From contig CM051455.1 of the NCBI GenBank assembly GCA_028274465.1, positions 88,122,871-88,186,870 on the forward strand: 64,000 bases of DNA, written 5' to 3'. A model generated the notes under the pieces. That model saw only the letters and a list, made by a program, of their open reading frames with translations, did no database searches and was not told the origin of the DNA. Positions 11,820 through 21,063 of this stretch are shown one piece after another. Origin of the DNA: Plantago ovata. Taxonomy: Eukaryota > Streptophyta > Magnoliopsida > Lamiales > Plantaginaceae. The first letter of the stretch is position 1; every line of letters starts with the position of its first letter. The position numbers and the translations under genes are program-made.

Positions 11820-12590
11820 AAGATACTACCACCAACGATAAGTTTAGCTACTCATAGTTGTCATGCAATCAACAGATATCATAGAAGAAAACATGTTGAA
11901 AGATATATAAAAATAAGTAGAAAAACTGTAAGATACAATGTTACCGAAGGTTGTCAGTCTCCGAAGAATCGCGATCTTACAAGCTCCAAACTGCTATGAA
12001 AAAGTGTCTCCTAAGCTATGAACCCCCAGAACAGGCTCTGGGAAGTTCCTACCTAAAACTACAGAGAAAGGTGAGAGTATAGGTCTGGAAAAGTATGAAA
12101 TTCGGAGAAAAACTGAGCAACTATATATAGTGTTCGAATTAGTGTGGGGCAAAGGGCCCCACACACCGGGCGAGTCGCCTGGTGTGGGGAGATTCGCCCC
12201 ACATCCCGGGCGATTCACCCGGGAGTAAAATCCGGAATATTACGCGTTTTCGACGCGTTTTTGGATTTCTTCCCCTTTTCGGACTCGGTTTCTGACTTCT
12301 AGTGGCCTTCTAACCTCCAGATTCGACCCCTAGACTCCAAATCCTATCCGGAAACCTTCAGATACTCCAAATAGGCTTCTGGAACACCAATTCCTTGTCA
12401 ACTTCAATATAATTGCCCGGAAATCCTCGTTTTTCAACCAAAACCAGTAAAATAAAAACTAAAGGGAAACGTGACACTATTCTAATAAAATGCACTAAAA
12501 TATAGCTAAATTAACATAGAGGATAGCTAAAATAGGTGAAAAAGACTCAAATGAAAGTGTAAAATACACATTCATCAATAAACAAAAGAG
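11820..12590 (-). repeat. Insertion inside ORF3, probable solo LTR (minus orientation)
   Basis: This stretch breaks the third ORF and has no coding capacity. Read on the minus strand it starts TGATGAATGTGTATTTTACA, a common type of Gypsy LTR start, and it carries a TATA-like ACTATATATAG at about 12119-12129. A GC-rich block at 12150-12225 is built of palindromic pieces (GGGCCC, CCCGGG and repeats of CGGGCGA). The phrase AAAACATGTTGAAAGATA occurs at both about 11808 and 11888. I could not find a clean target-site duplication, so the ends are approximate. Confidence 0.45.
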
Positions 12591-13636
12591 AACTACAAAG
12601 TTTCAAAACCCCTCCTACTATTGAAGCGCCACTAACCATAGAACCTCTTTCTGAAAGAGAGCAAAGTTCTAAAAGACAAGCAGAATCTGAGTTAAATTCA
12701 ACAAGTCCCAAAAAGAGAAAAACTGCTTCTGAAACTCAAGGATTTTGTCACACTAAAAGTCATCAAGCTCTGAATGAAGATGATGATGATGATGACAATC
12801 AGACAATAGCTCAAGCCATAAGAGCTAGACCAATTACAGCCTTAACTCCGTCTGGCCATTCAAAGCATTTCTCTTCTGACTCAAGATCTTTAGCAAGAGA
12901 TCAAGACAATGCAAAGTCAAGAAGAAGAAGGCAAAGACAGGAAGAAAAGAGGCTGTCCAGCATTGCTATTGGCTCCGGCATTGAATATACAAAGACCAGC
13001 AATGATGAGACCACTCAGAACGTGATCAGAAACGTTCATGGTTGCTGGATCTTAAAGATGGAAGATTTGCTGGTGAATGAGTTCTTTCCAACAGCCATAT
13101 TGAACCAAATGTTCACTTGGATTGATCTCAAGGTAAAAAGGAAAGAAAGGGCTGAGTCCCTACCAAGAAATATTGCTAGGAGATGGTTGAATCTAGAAGT
13201 CTCAGTAAGAAGAACTGCAATTGGTAAGTCTATAAGACAAGAACCTGAATTGATAAAACCAATTGGCATTGCTTATTACTCTGACCCCGTGACCAAGAAA
13301 ACAAAGAAGAGACTTGGATTGATTCCTTATGAGTATTTCTATCTCACTGCTAAGAATTAAGAAGAAGATCTTCTCTGGCTAAGTAAAATTCATCCTAAAA
13401 GCATTTCAGATACACAGCTTCTCCATGCCAGCAATTGGGGCATGCATTTGTGGGTAACTCATTACATGGAAATGAATGCTGAAAAGCATTATCATACTGC
13501 CTGCAAAAACGCGAGGATTCTTCAACTACAAGTCCGTAGGCTACTTGAGAATTACGCAAAGGACTGTATTGAATTCACTGCACTTGCTGAGAAGAGTGTA
13601 ACAGAGATTTTGAGAAAATCCTCTGAAAGAGCTTAA
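12591..13636 (+). pseudogene. Third ORF of the Sirevirus-like element, C-terminal part
   Basis: Beyond the insertion one frame resumes with KTPPTIEAPLTIEPLSE and PKKRKTASE (another possible nuclear signal), then a globular region (VHGCWILKMEDLLVNEFFP, EYFYLTAKN). It has one in-frame TAA at 13358-13360 and continues in the same frame (HASNWGMHLWVTHYMEMNAE) to the stop at 13634-13636. With the two upstream parts the third ORF would be about 1,500 codons in total. It lies directly upstream of the polypurine tract. Confidence 0.55.
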
Positions 13637-13883
13637 CTCTCTGTAATAGTTATGTTCAAGTTTTGTTTGGTGATTTTGTGTAGTTATCTATGATCATTCC
13701 TGTAAACTTACTGAAAGATAACTATCAAAAATGAAGTTTTTGACTCTTATTGGTTTTTGATTATGCAATTTACTTATGCTTACTGTTTAATTATTCAAGT
13801 TTGCTTGCATTAATCAACTGATTTATTCAACATCAGAAACCTCTAAAAGGGTAACAATTAATTTAGCCATGGATTGCTAACAT

Positions 13884-13899
13884 CAAAAAGGGGGAAATT
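13884..13899 (+). promoter_or_regulatory. Polypurine tract (plus-strand primer) of the Sirevirus-like element
   Basis: AAAAAGGGGGAAAT lies immediately before the TG of the right LTR. Position and composition are those of a retrotransposon polypurine tract. Confidence 0.8.
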
Positions 13900-15473
13900 T
13901 GTTAGGAAACTTGTAATTTTGATGAAGCAATTAACCATGCTAAATTAAGGAAAGTCCAGTAACTAGTACTCTTAAGGTCCATAGGAATTTAGAATTTTAA
14001 GGACATTGTAAAAGAGGAACGTTTGCTGAAGACTTAGAGTAGGTGCTAGATAGGTTGGTTTTACCGCTTATGATGTATCTTGTTTTCTGAAAAGAAATAC
14101 AACCTATTGAAGCATTTGCTGATGATGTACTTTGTTTGCACAAACAAACTATTGAAGCATTTAGAACCGCTCAGAAACTTGAAGATTTCGAAGACTGAAG
14201 ACTAGAAGATTTCTGAAGACTCGTATCTACAAAGGCACATGTTGCTCAGAAAGTGGAAACTTCAGCAACAACATTGCATAAGTGAAAATCTAAACGACAG
14301 AGTAGGTTGTGCTTGCTGAAACTGAGAATGACCACTTGCTGATGGAACATTTGTGACCTCTTGCTGAAAGTACTAGTATTTGCGCTCCAATGTTACTGTT
14401 TGAATTTCATTCAAATGAGCATTAAATGCAAAGCATGCACGCGAAGGACATGAAGACTAGAAGACAAACAAGGACGCTGCTGAAAGTACAAAAGCAAGAT
14501 AGTGACATTTTAAGAAACAAAAGCCTTAGAATTTGAAATTCAAACGGCTCCTCATTTCACTATAAATAGAGGTCATCCGGCAAAGAGTTGAAGTGTGTCA
14601 ACAATGTGATCATACTCTCACTTGTGCTTAAACTCACATACTCTTCAAACACTCTTTACTGCCATTGATCCGTTCCAAGATTTAAAGCTTGAAAAAGCTA
14701 CTTGTGAAGAAGTAGAACTTACATGGCTAAGAAATTAGTTAAGTGTTCCTTATTTCTTTCGAACAAGAACAAGTCTTGACACCAGAAACAATCAAATTTG
14801 TTTACTGCAAAGTATTCAAAGTTTTGTTTCTTAGATTACTTGTTGTAACTGAATAAGTTATAATTAAGTTTTCTCATCCCAAACCTCTCTAACTGAAAAT
14901 ACACCCTTTCAGGCGTGATATTCAGGGGGAACTTAATCGAGCATAGTGTTGCTGATTAAAAGTACCAAGTTTGGTGGAGAACAAGGTTACGTTCTCTAGT
15001 TAGGTTGGAAACGAAGCAAGTGTGTTTTGGTTTCTGTTTGGATCGCTCTAGATAGGTGTTGTAAGGAATCTCAATCTTATCTTAGTGGATTCAGTCCTAG
15101 AAAGGACAAAGTGGATTAGTTGAGAGTTTACGCCACTCTCAGATACCACTATAAAAGTTTTTGTGTGATTTACTTACTGTACTTAGTTTTCAGCAAAGCA
15201 TATCTATCTGTACACAGTCACTCACTTCACTTGCTGAAACTATCACTTACTGACAAAGCACTTATTGTTTCAAAGACTTCCGCTCTCTTATTTTAAGTAT
15301 CAACAAACCTAGTTACTGAAGAGTAACTTGCGCTTGCTGAGAAAGTTAAGTATCAGCAAACTCATTACTGAAAAGTAATAAGTACTTGCTGAGAAAGTTT
15401 TTAAACGACGAAAGTTTGAAAGACTATTCACCCCCCCCCCCTAGTCTTTTCTTGTTGTTTAAAGGGACCAACA
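13900..15473 (+). repeat. Right LTR of the Sirevirus-like element (1574 bp)
   Basis: It starts TGTTAGGAAACTTG and ends GGACCAACA, followed by the target-site duplication GTTAT. CACTATAAATAG at about 14559-14570 is a good TATA box, so the transcript probably starts near 14590-14600. The LTR carries many CTTGCTGA/TCAGCAAG motifs and a run of 11 C at 15431-15441 near its 3' end. Confidence 0.9.
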
Positions 15474-17117
15474 GTTATGGCCACAGAACACGTCGAACAC
15501 GGTGGGTAATATCATTAGGAGAAAGGTAGCACCAGAAGCCTACACGTGGAAAAATTAAAGGTCCCTGAACGATTGAAGTTGGAACACTTCAATGAGATGA
15601 AGGTTTGCACATTTCTTCTTACACTTGGGGCATTGCCTATTTCAAATGCATTTAAACTAGTATTCCATGTTTGGGGCAGTGCCTAAGTAAGGTTATGACA
15701 TTTGTGCTACTGCCGACTAATTTTGCCCATATTTTGAGCATTTTATGTACATAAAAATTGCATTTTTTCTGTACAGAAAATTACACTTTTTCTGTGCAAA
15801 ATTTTGTCCAGAAAAAGTAAAATTGTCTGAGCAGAATTTGCACATTTTATGTGCATTTTTTTGTACAAAAAATTACACTTTTTCTGTGTTGAATTCTTCC
15901 CAGAAAAAGTGGTATTTTCTGAGCAAAATTTGCACATTTTATGTGCACATTTTTTGTACAGAAAATGCATATGTGTAGAAAAGTTGCATTTTTCTATGCT
16001 GAATTCTGCATAAAAAAAGTTGCAATAAAAATATGTTGCTAGGTTGATTAATTGGTTTGTTGTTTTTGTAGAAACATTACACTATCCCTGAAAATGAAAA
16101 GGAAGTTTTGTACAAACGCTTCCTCATGGTAGCATCTGATCGTTATAAAGAGTCGGTGCATAACTGGAAGGTGAATAGGGATGAAGAAAAACCTGAAGGT
16201 ATTGATGATTGTGATTGGCCAGATTGGCTAGCCTACTGGAACTCCGAACCTGTGAAGAAAAAGGCAAAAAAGGCAAGTGATAACAGGAAGACTGAGGTGG
16301 ATGGACCAGGCTCAGGAATAGCAAAGTATTGGCATGGGTCTAAATCCACAGTTGCGATGCAGCGCGAAGCGGTGAGTATGCATTATTTTTAAATCTGGTT
16401 ATTATACTAAAGTTTCTTCGTTCTCCCATCATCTACTATTCTTCATCAACTTTTCTTTTTTTAACATGTGGATAATATAATCTGCATATACTTTGATTCT
16501 ATATGTTTCTAATAAACATGCTGTTTGAAATTCAGAAGGAGAAGGGAGAGGATATGGGCTTGTTTGATGTCTTCTGTGTTGGTAGGAAAGGGTCTCAAGG
16601 TGGCTGGAAAGATACGAAATCTAAGAAAATCGGGGTAAGTTCTTATGTAAACTCAAATGTATCTTACTTGTGTTCAAGTCCTGTTAAGCTTTAATCAATT
16701 CTAATAGTAGGTTATGTTTATATATCAAGAATGCCTTCTACAAATTTTGTGTGTGCATTAACATTTTCTAATACTTGATTGTCTTCTAAATGGCATGAGG
16801 CGGTGGAGAAGGAACTTATCGAAAGAAACGAGGATTTGACAACAGAAGAGGTCGATGAAATATTCTTGAAGGCCAACCCTCCTTCAAAAAAGCGGCGCCT
16901 TTATGGGACAGGGAGTGCTGGACTAGGCACCGCAAGAGTAGGATCAATTCGAAAAATAGGTGTATCATCTACATCCAGTGAGGACTACCGAAGGGATGTC
17001 CAAAAAGAAGTCCAAGCCCAGGTCGCTCCAATGCAGGACCAAATTGCAGCCCTCACTGCTCTACTTGCCGAGCGAGGTATTGTGATGCTACCACCGCCAC
17101 CTCCAACCCAAGGCTGA
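15474..17117 (+). pseudogene. Transposase_24 (TNPA-like) gene, exons 2-5, of a CACTA element
   Basis: Known family role: the second CACTA gene, thought to bind subterminal repeats and help the TNP2 transposase. Seen: exon 2 is 15474-15602, exon 3 is 16072-16371 (starts KHYTIPENEKEVLYKRF, contains DWPDWLAYWNSEP), exon 4 is 16536-16634 (GLFDVFCVGRKGSQGGW) and the last exon ends at TGA 17115-17117. The C-terminus has AQVAPMQDQIAALTALLAERG, a probable coiled coil, then a proline run. Exons 3 and 4 keep phase 0. Breaks: exon 2 needs one extra base near 15550 to avoid a TAA. The last acceptor is odd, because CTAA stands where CTAG is expected near 16788; a downstream AG at about 16798-16799 could serve. 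The gene is also cut off from exon 1 by the Copia insertion. The CACTA right end follows 660 bp downstream, which fits the assignment. Confidence 0.72.
15737..16020. repeat. AT-rich tandem repeat in an intron of the Transposase_24 gene
   Basis: A unit of roughly 100 bp (ATTTTATGTGCA, TTTTTGTACA, AATTACACTTTTTCTGTG, CCAGAAAAAGT, TCTGAGCA, AATTTGCAC) starts at about 15737, 15845 and 15940. The third copy is incomplete. The unit contains internal inverted pieces (ACACTTTTTCTG / CAGAAAAAGT), so both strands give similar ORFs. These ORFs are artefacts. Confidence 0.7.
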
Positions 17118-17775
17118 TCACCCGTAGTAATAGTTGGATATTGACACTTTATTAGACTATTTTCATTGGGATTTATGAGATAATTTGGCATTTTATGAGA
17201 TATTTTGGTAGGTTCTCGACATATTTGTTGATGATATTTTGTTCCTTTGGAATTTTAATGGATATTAAGATTATTTTGTTTGAGCATTATTTCATTTGTC
17301 ATATTCTTTTTTTGCAATTTAGTACGGGATTTATGTGCATCAGGCAAGTGGTATAAAACTGGAAAAAAAAATCTGTACATTTTAGCTGAAAATAAAAGAA
17401 AATGGATAATTAAAGCTTTAGTGACGGAAATTTACCAACGGAAATTTCCATGGCCATATTTCATTAATAAAAAATAAAAAAATAAAAAAATTGAAACCAT
17501 TTTGGTGGCTAATTTCGCAACGGAACCAATTTGGCAACGGAAATTTCCATTGCTAAATTTGTTGCCCGTGGCCTCCAGCCTTCGTGGATATTCTGTGGCC
17601 ATTCTGTTGCTAAAGCGGCAACGGAAAATAATATGTAGGCAATATTTAGCCACCACACATTTACCTACGGATTATGTTTTCCGTAGGCATTCCGTAGGCC
17701 GTGCCTTTTATCTACGGATTTTGGGCTTATTTCGTAGCTAAATGGTCATAGCTAAATAGGAGATTTATTGTAGTG
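17118..17775. mobile_element. Right terminal region of a CACTA element (subterminal repeats and TIR)
   Basis: The end reads TTATTGTAGTG at 17765-17775, the reverse complement of the CACTA start CACTACAA. From about 17420 short subterminal motifs recur: CAACGGAAATTTCC (three times) and CTACGGATT or CCGTAGG (four times). These are typical TNPA-binding-style repeats. The Transposase_24 gene ends 660 bp inside. The matching left TIR was not found in this window, so the element start is either lost or left of position 1. Confidence 0.75.
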
Positions 17776-18408
17776 CAACAAGCAGCTGAGTAGATTACTT
17801 AGTTGAATCGATTTCAGCTAATGATTCAGTAGCCTGCAAGATTCTTGGAGACCAAGTATTGTTTCAATTCACAACACGTATCAACCATTCTCCTGAAACT
17901 ACAACTATAAATAGACCCTTTGTCTGTCAATTCTCTCAATCCAAACCAATCCCATTACCCCAATTACTAAAAGAAGGGTAGGTTGTAGCTGAAAATAATC
18001 GAGTGAAGAAGAGTGTAATCAGGTATTTTCTGAGTTAGTTTATTCGATTATGATTTTTAGCTTAGTCACTGTTTTGATTTTAATATTCCCTTTTCTCATA
18101 AACATTAATTTGTGATTTTGATTTCTATTTTATCATTATTGTGAATTTAATGATGTTGCGTTGATTTGTGACATCTGAAACTCTGGCAAAATCCTTATAC
18201 TTCACAGTTTCATAATTTTGATATTGGAGTCATGCTAGAAACTGAATTTTGATTGTTATTAGTTGATTTTAAGAAACTGTCTGTTGATTTGATTATGTGT
18301 TCTATAAACTGAGTTGATAGAAATTCCAAAAAAGAAAGAAAGAATGTTTTATCAGAAGAGCATGTTTCTCTGGCATGTTAATAGCTTGTTAATGCATTAA
18401 CACTTGTT
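17776..18408. other. Non-coding DNA right of the CACTA end
   Basis: AT-rich sequence with no ORF of note. CTATAAATAGAC at about 17904-17915 could be a TATA box for the spliced fragments downstream. Otherwise I see nothing. Confidence 0.35.
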
Positions 18409-19600
18409 TTGGCCAGGAGAGCTTTTTCTGTTAATGCACAAAACTATTCGCGAGGTGAGGATTCCAGCCTTCCTGATACCTTTTCGATCCTTAACTTCCT
18501 TTTTTTGCTTTCTCTTTCTCTCTCCCCCTCTCTGTATTGTTCAGTTTGTATCCACTCTGTTGTGATCCTGTTTTTTCTTCTTTCTTACCTGGATCCAGAC
18601 AAGTTCCTGTTGTGTTTATATTAATACAGTATCTAAACTGAGCCCTAGAACTGTAGCATATAGCTACCGGGCGGTAAATTACATCGGTTTAAGCTATATC
18701 GCTCAGATTCTACTGATTGGAAGTAAAGGGTAGTCGGAGTTGGCTACGTTTTACGTTCAATAAGTACCTAGGCATGTTTCTTATCCTGTTAAACTTCGAG
18801 AGGTTGCTACTCGCTTGGGCAAATAAGGTTGTAGAATTTCGAAGGAGAAGGTGGTTTGATTACATGGTTACTTGCATGTTCCTGAATTCCACTTGCTTTC
18901 ATTGTTGATCATATTCTCGTTTTCCTCACTAAGTCACCAAAGATTTACCCTCTCTTGTTTTTCCTTTCTCCAGAATAGGCAAAGATATGAAGTACGTCGA
19001 CATATTGGATGTGTGCTTACTACATACCGCTTGCTTGAATTAAGATGACTTATTTGCGTGTTAAAGTATAAAATTCATGTTTGCTTGGCATCTGTTTCCT
19101 AAAGTTCCTGAATAAATTTGTAATAAAGAGTTAATGTTTCTCTTTCACTTGAATAAAAAGCTTTATTATTACTATTGTCTTGTATATTACTTGGGATGTG
19201 GCCGTACCTATGACATTCCGAAAGTTAGTAATTATACTTGTACGAATGTTATAGGCGGGTGGCACCCCGAAGTTAAGCAAGGTGCTTGCGGTTGGGGCAT
19301 CGCAGGGTGGTATCAAAGGATTGGAAAAAGAAGTCTAGTATAGACTGCCATACCAAATTATGTGCCTGCCCTATCTTGGTTAAATTGAAAACTTGAAAAA
19401 ATATGGTGTTTAAGTCCTGGTTGATAAACTTGAAGTATTTGATGCTTGTCTAGATATTTTGGTTGCTTTGTTTGCATCTTTTCCTTCGTGCCCTTTTTTA
19501 TTATTGCAGGATGATGAATGCGTTAGAAAATTTCACACCAGCTACGGCAGAAAGTCGTAGCAAGAACATGTTGCTAGAGTACGCATAGATAGTGAGTATT
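18409..19600 (+). pseudogene. Remnants of an unidentified spliced gene
   Basis: Three short coding-like pieces are visible on the plus strand. The first is ARRAFSVNAQNYSRG ending at a GT donor near 18453 (GAGGTGAGG). The second, about 19258-19333, gives VLAVGASQGGIKGLEKEV in one frame. The third, after an AG at about 19509, gives CVRKFHTSYGRKSRSKN. The first piece has the Arg/Ala/Ser flavour of a mitochondrial presequence. The frames do not join cleanly at the visible splice sites, and stops follow each piece. I do not recognise the parent gene. A decayed host gene or a captured gene fragment are both possible. Confidence 0.3.
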
Positions 19601-20408
19601 AGGGTTGTGCATGGAATTTCGGATTGATCCGATCAGAACTTTCATGTTTTGGTCAATCCGTAATCCGCACCGAATTCGGATCGGATTCGGATTTGTCCGA
19701 TCCAATCCGTTTGATCCGACTTTTTCAAAAAAAAAATTCATTTGTTTTCTCATTATTTTTTACAAGATAAGTATCAAACTTTGCTTACTTACAAGATCAA
19801 AGTATCAAACATAGAGATGGAATGATTTACCGGGCAAATATATCGATCAAAAGATCAAAATGAAATTGAAATTTAATGACTACCAACCGGGACGGTCAGT
19901 ATCAAACGGTATCAATCTGGTAATCGATCTCATATATTACAAGTATCTTTAATCGACAGCTTGCAATCTCTCAATCCGACCAATCTAGTATGGGTTTTCA
20001 CCGCAAAACCCCCGTTATCCAGAGCAAATCCAGCAGAAGAAAAAAAAGAATTAAAGAAGCATGGGTTTCTTAGATCTAAGTAGCAGTAGGATAATAGGAG
20101 CACAAGAGATTTTATGTGTGATATGTGCCGCGATTGAATAGAAGTTGAGGCAGATCGACATTATGGTGTCATTGGTGTGGAGCTAGAAAAGAAGAATAAA
20201 AAGATGAAAGATCTAAAAGAGAAGGAGCCAGGAGCGGAGAGAAAAAAGAGGGGAGGAGTAATTAGGTTTAAGTCCTTTTTCTTTCTTTTATATACTAGAG
20301 CTCATATTTTAATTTTTTTTTAAAGCTAAATGATCGGATTGGATTAATCCGATAATCCACGGATTTTAATCCGATCCGAAATTCGAATTTAAAGTCTTTA
20401 ATAACCCT
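19601..20408. repeat. Inverted-repeat element rich in GGATTCGGAT (hAT-like non-autonomous)
   Basis: The left end is AGGGTTGTGCATGG, followed by dense CGGATTGATCCGAT, TCGGATCGGATTCGG-type palindromes. The right end carries the inverted counterpart (GGATTGGATTAATCC, TTTTAATCCGATCCGAAATT) and finishes ATAACCCT. The short AGGGTT/AACCCT termini suggest a hAT-type non-autonomous element. No target-site duplication was found and the interior is non-coding. Confidence 0.45.
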
Positions 20409-20476
20409 CAAAACCTCCACGCGCGCGTGGAGACTTTATCGGTCACGTTTGGTTCTTTGATTTCAATATGACTAGT

Positions 20477-20591
20477 GATAATGCCAGAGCTAAAATACTA
20501 ATGCCAAAGCAATTTGTGCATTTTTAGAAATGATTAGTGAATATAAAAGGTAAATTGCTCTGGCAATAGTAATTTCAGCTCTGGCATTATC
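20477..20591. repeat. Small inverted-repeat element (MITE-like)
   Basis: GATAATGCCAGAGCTAAAAT at 20477-20496 is nearly the exact reverse complement of the segment 20571-20591. The two arms bracket about 75 bp, giving a strong hairpin. Confidence 0.6.
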
Positions 20592-20896
20592 AATAGACTT
20601 TCAATATTACCCATTCATGGTACTATTTTTTCTGACAAAATAAACTTGTTTCGCCTTTTTCTCTTTCTCTCCTGTCAAACGTTTTCTAAAACCAGAGACT
20701 TTGTCTCTCTTCCCTTTCACATCATTCTCTTCTAAATTTCCAACCATTCAACTAATTTTTTGAATTTAATGTTTCTACCAAAATTTTTTAATTGATCTGA
20801 GCTTCATATAGAGATCTCTTTCATGATTTTCTGTCATAGTCTGTCAAAATGGGTTTCTGCCACCGGAGATTGGGAGCTCGAGGGTTTTTGCCACCG
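20592..20896 (+). other. 5'-UTR-like segment upstream of the Ale-type Copia insertion
   Basis: CT-rich leader-like sequence leads to ATG 20850, followed by a duplicated phrase: GCCACCGGAGATTGGGAGCT once at about 20861, then CCACCGGAGATT again at 20891. After the Copia element the sequence continues (38352 GAGATTGGGAGCTCG) into the KCR1 fragment, so this was once joined to that segment. Confidence 0.35.
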
Positions 20897-20901
20897 GAGA
20901 T

Positions 20902-21063
20902 TGTAAGAATGTGAATCGATACCTTCTCATTAATCACCAAGGATATATATATACAACGAAATCCACTATTCTAGGCTATATTCTAGGACAGATATACATT
21001 CGTAATACATTCCTAATACATTCCTATCTCTACATTGTCCTATGTAACTCCTATGTTCTAACA
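20902..21063 (-). repeat. 3' LTR of the short-LTR Copia
   Basis: Its copy is at 38191-38351, with only a few differences. The TAG stop of the upstream ORF (21060-21058, minus) lies in the first bases of this LTR. Confidence 0.9.

Larger units (their letters stand above)
3676..15473 (+). mobile_element. Sirevirus-like Ty1/Copia LTR retrotransposon
   Basis: The element starts TGTTAGG and ends CCAACA, and is bounded by the 5-bp direct repeat GTTAT (3671-3675 and 15474-15478). Order: left LTR (cut by an assembly gap), integrase, reverse transcriptase, RNase H, a repeat-rich spacer, a long third ORF, a polypurine tract and the right LTR (1574 bp). An extra ORF after pol is the hallmark of the Sirevirus/SIRE lineage, and the RT and RNase H motifs fit that lineage. 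The gag gene and primer-binding site are missing, presumably inside the gap. Where LTR copies can be compared (449 bases) I count roughly seven substitutions and one small indel. The polyprotein frames carry several stops, so this copy cannot act on its own. Confidence 0.9.

Noticed and set aside
15743-15978. Paired ORFs on opposite strands rich in Phe/Cys/Lys
   Set aside because: They arise from an internally inverted tandem repeat in an intron.
19195-19330. 5S rRNA-like fragment (GGATG, GAAGTTAAGC, GTGCTTG, GGGTGGTATC in order)
   Set aside because: The words are in 5S-like order, but spacing and intervening bases do not fit, and the same stretch has a plausible protein reading. Not enough to call 5S or a Cassandra element.
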